From contig OZ243946.1 of assembly GCA_965214285.1 (NCBI GenBank), positions 62,001 to 126,000 of the forward strand: DNA of 64,000 nt, read 5' to 3'. The notes beneath the pieces were generated by a model. It made no database searches and had not been told where the DNA came from. It worked only from the letters and a program-made list of their open reading frames with translations. This document shows, one piece after another, positions 7,908 to 17,607 of this stretch. Numbering within the stretch: the first letter of the stretch is position 1; every line of letters begins with the position of its first letter. The stretch comes from G963422745 sp965214285. GTDB taxonomy: Bacteria; Actinomycetota; Acidimicrobiia; Acidimicrobiales; Aldehydirespiratoraceae. The position numbers were made by a program, and so were the translations under genes.

Positions 7908-8764
7908 AGCTCGAACCAGATGTGAGCCTGGCCGGTACCCGACACCGACTCGTACTCGCCGAACTGCGTGCCCGGCGCCTCGCAGGACGGTCCGCCGATG
8001 GCGCCGAGCATCGTGAAGTAGTGCCCGAAATATCCCTCGGGGGCGTGCGCGGAGTACTCGGGCCAGAAATCCACCACGGCACGGTGGTCGCCCTCGGCCA
8101 GCCAGCCGAGCACCCGCAGGTCGGCCTGGTAGGCCTCGGGGGTGCGGATGTGGCGTGCCGGATCGGCGGCCTCGTGATCGCGGAACTCGCGCAGCGGCCA
8201 GAACCTGTGGGAGAGCCCGCCGCTGGCCAGGATCACCACCCGGCGGTCCAGGCCCGCGACCGCGGCGGCCAGCAGCTCGCCGAACAGCAGGAAGTCGGCG
8301 GGCTGAGCCGTCTGGCAGACGCCGGCGGACAGCCAGCGCTGATCGCCCTGCAGGAAGCCCAGCAGGTTGATCGTCGGGTAGTGGACCGGCAGGTGCTCGT
8401 CGTCGATGGCGGTGATCCAGGTGTCGTCGCGGCCGTCTGCTTCGGCGGCCCAGGCCTCGGCCAGCTCGCGGTCGCCGGTCATGTCATAAGGCATGGCCGA
8501 CATCCCGCGGGGCAGCTCGTCTGAGGTGTAGAGCCCGGCGCGCCGGTCGTGGGCGGCCACGATGTGCTCGATGGTGGTGAACCAGTGGGTGTCGATCACG
8601 ACCACCGTGTCGGCGCCCGCCGGGTCGAGCCGCTGGGCCCGCAGGTCGTGCAGGCCCTGATACAGCGAGGTGTCCTCGCCGTCGTTCAGCTCGCGGCGCA
8701 GCGCCTCGGGCAGCACCAGTGGGGGCACGTGCGAGACGATGGCGGCCCCGACGATCTCGCCCAT
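7904..8764 (-). CDS. hpaD: 3,4-dihydroxyphenylacetate 2,3-dioxygenase, LigB-type (HpaD-like)
   Basis: A non-haem iron extradiol dioxygenase of the LigB superfamily, 286 residues. It matches the proteobacterial HpaD type in many blocks: AAIVSHVPPL at the N-terminus (iron-ligand His), VVVIDTHWF, LYTSDELPRG, HLPVHYP, ILASGGLSHRFWP, WPEYSAHAPEGYFGH and a C-terminal SGTGQAHIWF. It would cleave homoprotocatechuate to 5-carboxymethyl-2-hydroxymuconate semialdehyde. HpaE, F, G and H for the next steps lie about 43 kb away in this window. ATG 8764 is preferred over the adjacent GTG. It follows the P450 gene by 69 bases. A related catechol substrate remains possible. Confidence 0.85.
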   Translation of the reverse strand: MGEIVGAAIVSHVPPLVLPEALRRELNDGEDTSLYQGLHDLRAQRLDPAGADTVVVIDTHWFTTIEHIVAAHDRRAGLYTSDELPRGMSAMPYDMTGDRELAEAWAAEADGRDDTWITAIDDEHLPVHYPTINLLGFLQGDQRWLSAGVCQTAQPADFLLFGELLAAAVAGLDRRVVILASGGLSHRFWPLREFRDHEAADPARHIRTPEAYQADLRVLGWLAEGDHRAVVDFWPEYSAHAPEGYFGHYFTMLGAIGGPSCEAPGTQFGEYESVSGTGQAHIWFEL

Positions 8765-8833
8765 CACGCCCGCCCGGTCACAGCGCTGCCGCCATCACGC
8801 CGACGCCATCGGATGCCTGTCGCTGCGCCGTCA

Positions 8834-10114
8834 TCACGCGGAGGCCACCTTGACCGGCATCTTCTTGATGCCGGCGATGAAGTTGGAGCGCAGGTGCTCG
8901 ATGTCGCCGTTGGCTTCCAGGCGCACGCCGCGGGCCAACAGCTCGGAGAACACCAGGCGCAGCTCCATGCGCGCCAGCCAGGCGCCCAGGCACAGGTGCG
9001 GGCCGTTGCGGCCGAAGGCCATGTGGTCGTTGGGGTCGCGGGCCAGGTCGAAGCGCCAGGGGTCGGCGAAGCCCTGCTCGTCGTGGTTGGCCGAGTTGAA
9101 CCAGATCACCACCTTGTCGCCGGCGGCGATGCGCTTGCCGCCCAGCTCTGCGTCGCAGGTGGCGGTGCGCCGGAAGTGCATGGTCACCGAGCTGGTCCGC
9201 AGCACCTCCTCCACCGCGCTGGGCAGCAGCTCGGGGCTGCGCCGCAGCGTCTCCCACAGCCCGGGGTGGTTGATCATCGTCCACATGCCGTGCGTCATCG
9301 AGTAACGGGTGGTGTCGTTGCCGGCGGCCACCAACAGCGTGAAGAAGTTGTTGAACTCGTGGTCGCTGAGCGGCACGCCGTCCACCGCGGGCTGCAGCAG
9401 CTGGGTGATGATGTCATCGCGGGGGCAGGCCCGGCGCTCGGCGGCCTGCTCTTGGGCGAACTCGAAGATCTCCACCGCCGCCGGAGAGCGGAACGGCACC
9501 ATGCGGTACTGCTCGGTGTCGACGAGGTCGACGGGGAAGTCGGTGAAATCAGGGTCGGTGTTGCCCAGCAGGGCGTCGCCCCAGGCGACCAGCCGGCGCC
9601 CGTGGGAGTCGGAGGTGCCCAGCAGCCGGCCGAGCATCCGCATCGGCAGCTCCTCGGCGATGTCGTGCACGAAGTCGAACTCGTCGTTGCGCAGCGCCCG
9701 CTCAACGACCTCGGACGCCAGCGCCCTGATCGGCGCCTCGAATCCCTCCACGGTCCGCCGGGTGAACCCCCGGTTGACGAGCCGCCGGTAGCGGGTGTGC
9801 TCGGGCGGGTCCATCTCCATCATGGTGCGCCGGGCCTCGGTCTCGGCAGGGTCCATCTCCTCGAGGCGGATGCCCTTGGTGGAGGTGAACGTCTCGGTGT
9901 CGCGGCTGACCGCCAGGCAGTCGCGGTACCCCAGCACCGACCAGAACCCCGAGCCGTCGCTCTCGGCGGTCCAGTGGACGGGATCCTCGGCCCGCAGGCG
10001 CGCGAAGGTGGCATGCGGTACGCCTGAGGTGAAGGTGTCGTGGCTGGTGATGTCGGCGTCGTCGGGACCCAGGTCCGCCAGGTAGCCGTCCACGAAGCTC
10101 AGTGGCTCGGTCAT
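8834..10114 (-). CDS. cytochrome P450, CYP125/CYP124-like
   Basis: A 426-residue soluble P450. The I-helix oxygen-activation motif AAGNDTTRYSMTHGM and the haem loop FGRNGPHLCLGAWLAR with its Cys ligand resemble actinobacterial CYP125/CYP142/CYP124, which hydroxylate steroid or isoprenoid side chains. EEVLRTSS gives the K-helix ExxR. The haem loop has three residues between the conserved Phe and Gly, as in CYP125, instead of two. The ATG overlaps the preceding decarboxylase-like gene (ATGA). Electron partners (ferredoxin, reductase) are not adjacent. Context with an aromatic dioxygenase makes an aromatic substrate a second possibility. Confidence 0.9.
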   Translation of the reverse strand: MTEPLSFVDGYLADLGPDDADITSHDTFTSGVPHATFARLRAEDPVHWTAESDGSGFWSVLGYRDCLAVSRDTETFTSTKGIRLEEMDPAETEARRTMMEMDPPEHTRYRRLVNRGFTRRTVEGFEAPIRALASEVVERALRNDEFDFVHDIAEELPMRMLGRLLGTSDSHGRRLVAWGDALLGNTDPDFTDFPVDLVDTEQYRMVPFRSPAAVEIFEFAQEQAAERRACPRDDIITQLLQPAVDGVPLSDHEFNNFFTLLVAAGNDTTRYSMTHGMWTMINHPGLWETLRRSPELLPSAVEEVLRTSSVTMHFRRTATCDAELGGKRIAAGDKVVIWFNSANHDEQGFADPWRFDLARDPNDHMAFGRNGPHLCLGAWLARMELRLVFSELLARGVRLEANGDIEHLRSNFIAGIKKMPVKVASA

Positions 10115-11004
10115 CGCGCCTCGCCGACTTCGGCCTGCGGGTCGGCGTCGGGCGGCGCAGCATCGGCCATGGGGTCGGCGGCGGGCGGCGCAGCGCCGGC
10201 CATGGGATTGGCGGCGGCGGACACGGTGGTGCCTCCCGCCATCGAGTTGGCGACCTGCCGGTAGTAGCCGCCGATTATCTCGAACGGCGCCAGGCGGTCG
10301 AGCTCCTCGGTCGGGTGCTCGAAGATCTCCAGCTCGGCGTCGCCTGAATGCACCGGGCCCAGCTCCGCGTCGAAGCCCCGCATGGTGACCAGCTCGTCGA
10401 GCGAGTCGCGCCCGTCCATCTCGATCGCAGGCATCTGCCGGCTGTGCAGCATCGGGTGGCCGTTGACGAAGCCCGCGGTCTCGGCGCGGCCGGTGATCGT
10501 GAAGCGGGCCTCGGCGATGCGCCGCCCCCAGGTCGACAGCGTGGCCCCGAAGCGCCCGCCGGGCGCCAGGCGAGGCCCGGCCTTGCCGAGCGCGACCGGG
10601 CGTGTCATGGCGATCTCGGCCATCTTCTTGGGGTAGCCCTGCACGTGCCCGCGGGCCATGGCGAAGTCCTTGTCGACCCAGATGTAGGCCGCACGGCTGT
10701 AGACGGCGCCCGCATAGGCGCAGCGCACCACCAGGAACACCTCGCGGTACTGGGCGCGCAGCGGGTCGAGCAGCTCCTCGAAGGAGTCCGAGCAGCTCTG
10801 CCAGTCGGCCCAGATCAACGCGCAGGCGCCGGGGTCGTCGTCGGCGGGGCCGAGCGGCTCGGGCAGCAGCTCGGCGACCTTCGCAGGGTCGGTGCGGAAC
10901 TCCACGGTGAGCATCTCGCCGGAGTAGTGCCAGGGCGGGCCGGGCAGGATCCCGGCCTTGCCCTTGGGCGTCCGCGGGTACATGAAGCCCTGCAGTTCGG
11001 CCAT
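10111..11004 (-). CDS. acetoacetate decarboxylase family protein
   Basis: A 297-residue ADC-fold protein. GPPWHYSGEMLTVEFRTDP near residue 25 and GHVQGYPKKMAEIAM near 120 are family blocks; a Lys in the latter corresponds to the Schiff-base region of acetoacetate decarboxylase. The last 35 residues are a low-complexity tail with an 11-residue repeat of the form PMA(G/D)AAPP(A/D)A, encoded by a 33-bp tandem duplication. Many family members act on other beta-keto or enol acids, so the reaction is open. It heads a four-gene operon. TAGTGT lies 6 bases before the ATG and no Shine-Dalgarno is seen. Confidence 0.83.
   Translation of the reverse strand: MAELQGFMYPRTPKGKAGILPGPPWHYSGEMLTVEFRTDPAKVAELLPEPLGPADDDPGACALIWADWQSCSDSFEELLDPLRAQYREVFLVVRCAYAGAVYSRAAYIWVDKDFAMARGHVQGYPKKMAEIAMTRPVALGKAGPRLAPGGRFGATLSTWGRRIAEARFTITGRAETAGFVNGHPMLHSRQMPAIEMDGRDSLDELVTMRGFDAELGPVHSGDAELEIFEHPTEELDRLAPFEIIGGYYRQVANSMAGGTTVSAAANPMAGAAPPAADPMADAAPPDADPQAEVGEAR
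10151..10216. repeat. imperfect tandem repeat of 33 bp in the decarboxylase-like C-terminus
   Basis: Two 33-bp units, 10151-10183 and 10184-10216, differ at only a few positions. Each keeps frame and encodes 11 residues of the Ala/Pro-rich tail, so the duplication lengthened the protein without breaking it. Confidence 0.8.
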
Positions 11005-11010
11005 GGCCCG

Positions 11011-11016
11011 ACACTA
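11011..11016 (-). promoter_or_regulatory. -10 element of leaderless type before the ADC-family operon
   Basis: TAGTGT on the minus strand ends 6 bases before ATG 11004, and no Shine-Dalgarno is present. Confidence 0.45.
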
Positions 11017-11073
11017 CCGGCGCTGCCGCGGCCCTCGTGCAGCGACGCGGCCGAACGGCCCGGGCCAGCGGCT

Positions 11074-11985
11074 TCAGTCGAGTGCTGCGGCCATGCGGGC
11101 CGCGGCGAAGGTGTTCTCCAGCAGACAGGCAATCGTCATCGGCCCGGTGCCGCCGGGCATCGGCGTGATGGCCCCGGCGACGGCCTGCACCGAGTCGAAG
11201 TCGACGTCGCCGCGGATCCCGGCTTCGGTGCGCGAGATGCCGACGTCTACGACCGCCGCGCCGGGCTTGACGAAGTCGGCGGTGACCAGCCCGGCCACGC
11301 CGACCGCTGCGACCAGGATGTCGGCCTCGCGGCACACCGCGGCCAGCTCGGCGGTGCGGCTGTGCGCCAGGGTGACGGTGGCGTCGATCCCCTTGCGGCC
11401 CAGCAGCAGCACCAGCGGCAGCCCGACCAGGGTGGAGCGGCCGATGACCACCGCCCTGGCACCGGAGGTGGCTGTGCCGTAGCGCTCCAGCAGGCGCATC
11501 ACGCCCAGCGGGGTGCAGGGCACATGGCCGTCGCGGCCTCGCAGCAGGCGGCCCATGGAGCGCTCGGTGAGCCCGTCCACGTCCTTGTGCGGCGGCAGCA
11601 GGTCGAGCACACGCTCGGCGTCGAGCCCGTCGGGCAGCGGCAGCTGCACGAGGATGCCGTGTACCGCGGCATCGTCGGCGAGGGCGCGCACCTCTGCTTC
11701 CAGGTCGGACTGCGAGATGTCGCCGGGCAACTCCACATGGCGCGAAGCCATGCCCGCCTCGCCGGCTTTCTTGCGCTTGTTGCGCACATATATCTGGCTC
11801 GGCTTGTCGTCGCCGACGAGCACCGTGGCCAGACACACCGGCGGGCCGCCGAGGGCGGCGACACGACCCCTCAGCTCGGCCACCAGCTCGTCGCGAAGGC
11901 GGTTGCCGTCCATCAGCACGGCACCACCCGCGCTGCGCTGATCGGGGGCGTCTGAGTCGGGAGCGGGATTCTGCTGGGCAGTCAC
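11074..11985 (-). CDS. folD: bifunctional methylenetetrahydrofolate dehydrogenase/cyclohydrolase FolD
   Basis: FolD interconverts 5,10-methylene-, methenyl- and 10-formyl-tetrahydrofolate with NADP. The 303-residue protein has YVRNKRKKAGEAGM (catalytic Lys region, about 66-79), GILVQLPLPDGL (about 110-121) and PCTPLGVMRLLERYG. The Rossmann site VVIGRSTLVGLPL follows near 178, with PGGTGPMTIACLLENT at the end. The usual length is about 285; the extra comes from a nonconserved N-terminus (about 25 residues), so a start further in is possible. The GTG at 11985 has TACCGT 8 bases upstream. The divergent CoA-transferase starts only 19 bases away. Confidence 0.95.
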   Translation of the reverse strand: MTAQQNPAPDSDAPDQRSAGGAVLMDGNRLRDELVAELRGRVAALGGPPVCLATVLVGDDKPSQIYVRNKRKKAGEAGMASRHVELPGDISQSDLEAEVRALADDAAVHGILVQLPLPDGLDAERVLDLLPPHKDVDGLTERSMGRLLRGRDGHVPCTPLGVMRLLERYGTATSGARAVVIGRSTLVGLPLVLLLGRKGIDATVTLAHSRTAELAAVCREADILVAAVGVAGLVTADFVKPGAAVVDVGISRTEAGIRGDVDFDSVQAVAGAITPMPGGTGPMTIACLLENTFAAARMAAALD

Positions 11986-11992
11986 GGTCCGT

Positions 11993-11999
11993 TACGGTA
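11993..11999. promoter_or_regulatory. overlapping divergent -10 elements of folD and the CoA-transferase
   Basis: The heptamer TACGGTA reads TACGGT on plus, 6 bases before the CoA-transferase ATG, and TACCGT on minus, 8 bases before the folD GTG. Each leaderless-type -10 overlaps the other by five bases, so polymerase could occupy only one direction at a time. Confidence 0.45.
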
Positions 12000-12004
12000 C
12001 CCGG

Positions 12005-13189
12005 ATGCCCGGACCGCTCGAAGGCATCCGCGTCCTGGATCTCTCGCAGGTCGTGAGCGGCCCGCTGGCAACCCAGATGCTCGCCGAGCAGGGCGCGGAG
12101 ATCTTCAAGATCGAACCGCTCGACGGCGAGCTGGTCCGCACCACAGGGCCCGATCACATCTGGGGCCTGTACGCCAACTGCAACCGCGGCAAGCGCTGCC
12201 TCAGCGTCGATCTCGAAGTACCCGAGGCCGTGAGCCTGGTGCTGAAGCTGGCCGCGACCTGCGACGTGTTCGTGGAGAACTTCCGCCCCGGCGTCACCGA
12301 GCGGCTCGGCCTGGGCTTCGACGCGGTGCGTGCCCGCAGGCCCGACATCGTGTACTGCTCGATCTCGGGCTTCGGCCCCGACGGGCCCTATGCGGACCGG
12401 CCGGTGCTCGATCCCGTCATCCAGGCGATCTGCGGCATGGTCGCGGGCCAGGCCAGCGAGTCGCTGCCGTTCCCGGACCTGATCCGCACCCTGGTCGCCG
12501 ACAAGGCGACGGCGTACACAGCGGCCCAGGCGGTGACCGCGGCCCTGTTCGCCCGTGAGCGCGGCCACGGCGGGCAGCTGCTGGAGATACCGATGCTGGA
12601 CGCCTCGCTGGCCTGGTTCTGGCCCGACGGCATGTCCGACCTGACCCATCTCGACGCCACGATGGCCCCGGTGCGGGTATGTGACCGCTACCTGCTGGTG
12701 GACACCCTCGACGGCCAGATCGTGTACTTCATCGCCACCGACCGCCAGGTACGGGCGATGTGGCGCTCGCTGGGCCGGGCGGATCTGCTCGACGACCCCG
12801 AGCTGAGCCGGATCAGGCCCATCACGCTCGACCCCGCCCTGGCCCAGAAGGCCAACGAGGCGATCCTGGGCGGCATCGCCAAGCTGACCACCGCCGAGAC
12901 GGTGCAGCGCTTCAATGCCGAGGGCATCCCCTGCGGGCAGGTGCTGGGGCGCAGCGAGGTGCTCAGAGACCCGCAGGTGATCCACAACGAGACGATCGTC
13001 GAGTGGGAGCATCCGCTCGGCGGCGCCATGCGCGGCCCGAGGCCGCCGGTCCGCTTCGCGCAGACGCCTGCGCAGTTCCTCCCCGACGTGGCCACGACCG
13101 GCGCCCACAGCGAGCAGATCCTGCGCGAGCTCGGCTGCGACGACGAGCGCATCGCCGAGCTGCGCCGCAAAGGCGCCATCGCCGGCTGA
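12005..13189 (+). CDS. CaiB/BaiF family (class III) CoA-transferase
   Basis: A 394-residue class III CoA-transferase, moving CoA between carboxylic acids through an aspartyl-CoA intermediate. Family blocks are GIRVLDLSQVVSGPLATQMLAEQGAEIFKIEP at the start (about 7-38), FVENFRPGVTERLGLG (about 90-105) and YCSISGFGPDGPYADRP (about 118-134). A conserved Asp just beyond, in VLDPVIQA, is probably the catalytic residue. FNAEGIPCGQVLGRSEVLRDPQV near 300 is also typical. The acyl donor and acceptor cannot be read. Its start is 19 bases from the divergent folD start. Confidence 0.92.
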   Translation: MPGPLEGIRVLDLSQVVSGPLATQMLAEQGAEIFKIEPLDGELVRTTGPDHIWGLYANCNRGKRCLSVDLEVPEAVSLVLKLAATCDVFVENFRPGVTERLGLGFDAVRARRPDIVYCSISGFGPDGPYADRPVLDPVIQAICGMVAGQASESLPFPDLIRTLVADKATAYTAAQAVTAALFARERGHGGQLLEIPMLDASLAWFWPDGMSDLTHLDATMAPVRVCDRYLLVDTLDGQIVYFIATDRQVRAMWRSLGRADLLDDPELSRIRPITLDPALAQKANEAILGGIAKLTTAETVQRFNAEGIPCGQVLGRSEVLRDPQVIHNETIVEWEHPLGGAMRGPRPPVRFAQTPAQFLPDVATTGAHSEQILRELGCDDERIAELRRKGAIAG

Positions 13190-13227
13190 GACCGGGGGCC
13201 GCAGCAGACCGAGACGGCGCGCACCTG

Positions 13228-13233
13228 TATCGT
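13228..13233 (+). promoter_or_regulatory. -10 element of leaderless type before paaI
   Basis: TATCGT ends 8 bases before ATG 13242, and no Shine-Dalgarno is present between them. Confidence 0.45.
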
Positions 13234-13241
13234 CGCGGCCC

Positions 13242-13688
13242 ATGAGCGCTGCTGAGACGCCTCCCGCAGAGCACCGAGAGCAGCCCGCGACGGACCATGC
13301 AGCGACCGCCTCCATGCTCGCGGGCGACCGCAACGCCCGTGCCATGGGCATGACGGTCTCAGACGTGGAGGCGGGCTCGGCGGTGGTGGCCATGACGGTG
13401 CGGCCCGACATGGTGAACGGCCATGCGATCTGCCACGGCGGGATCATCTTCGCCCTCGCCGACACGGCGATGGCCTTCGCCGCCAACGCCTACGGACCGG
13501 TGGCGGTCGCAGCCGGCGCCTCCATCGAGTACCTGCGCCCCGCGCACGAAGGCGACCGGCTGCGAGCCGTCGCCTCAGAGGCTCACCGCGCCGGGCGCAG
13601 CGCCGTCTACGACGTGACCGTCACCGGCAGCGACGGCACCGTTCACGCCGTGTTCCGGGGCCGCACCCGCACCATCTCAGATGGCTGA
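13242..13688 (+). CDS. paaI: PaaI-type hotdog-fold acyl-CoA thioesterase
   Basis: A 148-residue hotdog thioesterase. The PaaI signature NGHAICHGGIIFALADTAMAFAAN spans about 60-83 and includes the catalytic Asp on the hotdog helix. GASIEYLRPAHEGDRLRAVA and the C-terminal VFRGRTRTI also match. PaaI hydrolyses ring-hydroxylated phenylacetyl-CoA and related CoA esters and is thought to release CoA trapped in dead-end intermediates. Its position next to paaX and the paaABCDEKZ operon supports the name. About 30 nonconserved N-terminal residues suggest a later start is possible, but the -10 hexamer favours 13242. Confidence 0.9.
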   Translation: MSAAETPPAEHREQPATDHAATASMLAGDRNARAMGMTVSDVEAGSAVVAMTVRPDMVNGHAICHGGIIFALADTAMAFAANAYGPVAVAAGASIEYLRPAHEGDRLRAVASEAHRAGRSAVYDVTVTGSDGTVHAVFRGRTRTISDG

Positions 13689-13752
13689 GCGGCGGCGGCT
13701 CCGGCTCGTTCCCCAGCCCGCTCGACCGCTGCCGCTGGCGCTGTGCTGAGTC

Positions 13753-14715
13753 ATGGCTGAGCGGCACGGCGAGGCCCAGCGCCAAGCCCTGCGCCTCATC
13801 GAGGCCTACGCCGCCGATCCCGACCCGAGCGCCAGGGTGCTCCTTGTCACGATCTTCGGCGACGCCATCGTGGGCCGCGCCGAAGACATCTGGCTCGGCA
13901 GCCTGGCCGAGCTGCTCGAGCCGCTGGGCATCAGCGACCGGCTGGTGCGAACCTCGCTGCAGCGGCTGGTGCGCGACAAGCTGCTGCTGAACCGCCAGCA
14001 GGGGCGGCGCAGCTTCTACGGCGTCCATCCCGAGGCCCGCGACACCTTCTGGCGCGCCGATCAGCGCATCTACTCCAGCCGCAGCCCGGAGTGGACCGGC
14101 GCCTGGACGATGGCCGTGCTCGACGGCGACGCCGACGCCGAGCAGCGCAGCGCCATCCGCCGTGAGCTGGGCTGGATGGGCTTCGGGGCGCTCACGCCCA
14201 ACGTCTTGGTGTCGGCGTCGGTCAGCCCCGAGGCCGCGGCTGCCGCCATGGGCTCAGCGGGCCATCTCGACAAGCTGCTGATCACCGTCTCTGAGGTGGC
14301 CGCCCAGAGCGGCCTAGACGACGCAGAGCTGGCCCGCCGCGTGGCGCCCGTGGAACAGCTCGGCGACGCCTACGCCGGCCTCGTCGAGCGCTACTCGCCT
14401 CTGGCGGATGCCCTGGGCTGCGGCGGCGCCGACAGGCCCGACGGCATCGACAGCACCGCCGGCATCGACCCGGCCGGCGCCTTCCTGGCGCGCACCCTGC
14501 TGATCAGCGACTACCGGCGGATCCTGCTGGGCTTCCCGGCGATCCCCGATGCGCTGCTGCCCGAGGACTGGATCGGCAACCGCGCCGGGCGGCTCGTCGG
14601 CGGGCTCTACCGGGCGCTGCTGGAGGCCTCCGAGCAGCACCTCGCCCGGGTCGCCGTGACCTCCGGCGGAGCCTTCACGGCGGAGGCCGCCGCCCACCGC
14701 GACCGCTTCGCCTAG
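13753..14715 (+). CDS. paaX: phenylacetate catabolism repressor PaaX
   Basis: A 320-residue PaaX-family regulator, close to the usual 300-316. The N-terminal winged helix includes LVTIFGDAIVGRAEDIWLGSLAELLEPLGISDRLVRTSLQRLVRDKLL, with the recognition helix near 75-90. RRSFYGVHPEA leads into the central domain (WTMAVLDGD), and the C-terminal part has DYRRILLGFPAIPDALLPEDW. PaaX represses paa genes and is released by phenylacetyl-CoA. A likely operator pair lies in the paaZ promoter at 21763-21802. It follows paaI by 64 bases and converges with paaK. A Gly/Asp-rich patch near 222-235 is extra. Confidence 0.93.
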   Translation: MAERHGEAQRQALRLIEAYAADPDPSARVLLVTIFGDAIVGRAEDIWLGSLAELLEPLGISDRLVRTSLQRLVRDKLLLNRQQGRRSFYGVHPEARDTFWRADQRIYSSRSPEWTGAWTMAVLDGDADAEQRSAIRRELGWMGFGALTPNVLVSASVSPEAAAAAMGSAGHLDKLLITVSEVAAQSGLDDAELARRVAPVEQLGDAYAGLVERYSPLADALGCGGADRPDGIDSTAGIDPAGAFLARTLLISDYRRILLGFPAIPDALLPEDWIGNRAGRLVGGLYRALLEASEQHLARVAVTSGGAFTAEAAAHRDRFA

Positions 14716-14744
14716 CCCCCACGGTGCCAACCCCGGCGCAGTTC

Positions 14745-16010
<1,266 letters not shown>

Positions 16011-16039
16011 GGTTGTCGTTCTCCTCTCAGCGGTTCGGG

Positions 16040-17125
16040 TCAGGTGTCGAAGTCCACACGGACCTGCGGGGTCACAGGGACCGCCTGGCAGCACAGGATG
16101 TAGCCGGCCTCGCGCTCGCCGGGCACGAGCCCGTGGCTCACCGCCATCGTGACCTCGCCCTCCACGAGGGCGGCCCTGCACGTGGAGCACACCCCGGAGC
16201 GACACGAGAACGGCGCATCGGGGCGCACCCGCGAGGCGGCGTCGAGGATGCTGTCGCCTTGATGGATCGCGAAGGCGGTCTCGCGGCCGTGCAGGATCAC
16301 CGACCCGGCTGCGATCGGGGCCTCTGCGTCCTCGATCGGGCGCGGCCCGCCGCTGTCGAGCCGGCCGGCCTGCGGGGTGCTGAACAGCTCGTCGCGGACG
16401 TGCGCGGGGTCGACCCCGCGGGCCTCGAAGAAGCCCCGCACCGTCTCGACCAGCGCGATCGGCCCGCACACGAACACCTCGTCGGGCGAGCGCTCCAGGA
16501 TCCCGGCGTCGCAGAGCGCTTCGAGGCGCTCGGCGTCGGGACGGCCCGACAGCAGCGGCACGTCGGTGTGCTCGCGGGTGAGCATGTGGGCGATCTGCAC
16601 CCTGCCCAGGCAGCGGTTGCGCAGGGCCTCGATCTCGTCCAGCAGCATGATCGACTCCGAGCTGCGGTTGACGACCAGCATGCAGACCTGCGCCTGCGGC
16701 TCGCCGGCCAGCACGGTGGCGGCGATCGACAGCACCGGTGTGATCCCGCTGCCCGCGGCCACCAGCAGATAACGGCGCGCCGAGGCGGGGTCGATGCGGC
16801 TGGTGAAGCGGCCGGTGGGGGTCATCACCTCGATCTCGTCGCCTCGGCGCAGCTCGCGGTTGGCCCAGGTGGAGAACACCCCGCCGTCGACGCGTTTGAT
16901 CGCCACCTGCAGCGGGCCGTCGGGCGCCGGGCTGCAGATCGAGTAGCTGCGGCGGATCTCGGTGCCGTCGAAGCTGCGGCGCAGCGTGAGGTGCTGGCCG
17001 TGGGCGAAGCGGAAGCGCTCGTCGTCGGGCGTCTCGAAGCGCACCACCACCGAGTCGTCGGTGTCTCGGCGTACCTCGGCGACCCGCAGGCTGGCGAACA
17101 TCGGCGCCGACGGCGTGGCGCTCAT
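16040..17125 (-). CDS. paaE: phenylacetyl-CoA epoxidase reductase subunit PaaE
   Basis: PaaE passes electrons from NADPH to the PaaA diiron centre. The 361-residue protein has a ferredoxin-reductase module with RRSYSICSPAP (FAD, about 58-68), VAAGSGITPVLSIAATVL (NADP, about 122) and VFVCGPIALVETVRGFF. A C-terminal plant-type 2Fe-2S domain follows with CRSGVCSTC and a later CC pair (about 302-345). The ATG overlaps the paaD stop by four bases (ATGA). Length and domain order are as in Escherichia coli PaaE. Confidence 0.96.
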   Translation of the reverse strand: MSATPSAPMFASLRVAEVRRDTDDSVVVRFETPDDERFRFAHGQHLTLRRSFDGTEIRRSYSICSPAPDGPLQVAIKRVDGGVFSTWANRELRRGDEIEVMTPTGRFTSRIDPASARRYLLVAAGSGITPVLSIAATVLAGEPQAQVCMLVVNRSSESIMLLDEIEALRNRCLGRVQIAHMLTREHTDVPLLSGRPDAERLEALCDAGILERSPDEVFVCGPIALVETVRGFFEARGVDPAHVRDELFSTPQAGRLDSGGPRPIEDAEAPIAAGSVILHGRETAFAIHQGDSILDAASRVRPDAPFSCRSGVCSTCRAALVEGEVTMAVSHGLVPGEREAGYILCCQAVPVTPQVRVDFDT

Positions 17126-17607
17126 CGGGGCTTGAAGCTCTCGAAGGGCTCGCGGCAGCGCTCGCACACGTAGGCCGCCTTGCAGGCCGTGGCCCCGAAC
17201 TCGGCCACCCTCCGGGTACGCCGAGAACCACAGCGCGGGCACTGCACGGGCAGATCCACCAGCGCCGTCACGTCCCCGCCGGCGACGCCGGTAGGCGGGG
17301 CGATGCCCGCGGCGGCCAGCTTGCGGCGGCCCTCGTCGCTGATCCAGTCGGTGCTCCAGGGCGGGCTCATGACGAAGTCGATACGCGATGCGTGGCCGGC
17401 GGCTGCCAGCGCCGCGGCCACGTCGTCGCGGATCTGCTCGGTGGCCGGACAGCCGATGTAGGTGGGGGCCAACACGACCTGCACCGTGCCGTCGACCACG
17501 CTCACGTCGCGCACCATGCCGAGATCGCCGATGGTCACCTGCGGCAGCTCCGGGTCGTCCACCGAGCACACCAGCTCCGCGAGCGCACGCAGCGGCGTGG
17601 GGCTCAC
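17122..17607 (-). CDS. paaD: phenylacetyl-CoA epoxidase maturation protein PaaD
   Basis: PaaD is a MIP18/DUF59-family protein needed for maturation or integrity of the epoxidase, probably by helping assemble iron centres. The 161-residue protein has VDDPELPQVTIGDLGMVRDV (about 15-34) and LAPTYIGCPATEQI with the conserved Cys (about 45-58). The C-terminal zinc-ribbon-like tail has CPRCGS and CERC (about 123-155). GTG 17607 overlaps the paaC stop (GTGA); a second GTG three bases upstream is equally possible. The stop overlaps the paaE start. Confidence 0.94.
   Translation of the reverse strand: MSPTPLRALAELVCSVDDPELPQVTIGDLGMVRDVSVVDGTVQVVLAPTYIGCPATEQIRDDVAAALAAAGHASRIDFVMSPPWSTDWISDEGRRKLAAAGIAPPTGVAGGDVTALVDLPVQCPRCGSRRTRRVAEFGATACKAAYVCERCREPFESFKPR

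Noticed and set aside
8834..13486. A 1550-codon open frame on minus spanning P450, decarboxylase-like, folD and transferase regions
   Set aside because: Only the last 426 codons (P450) resemble a protein. The rest is Arg/Ala/Pro-rich antisense or shifted reading of other genes, a normal effect of very high GC.
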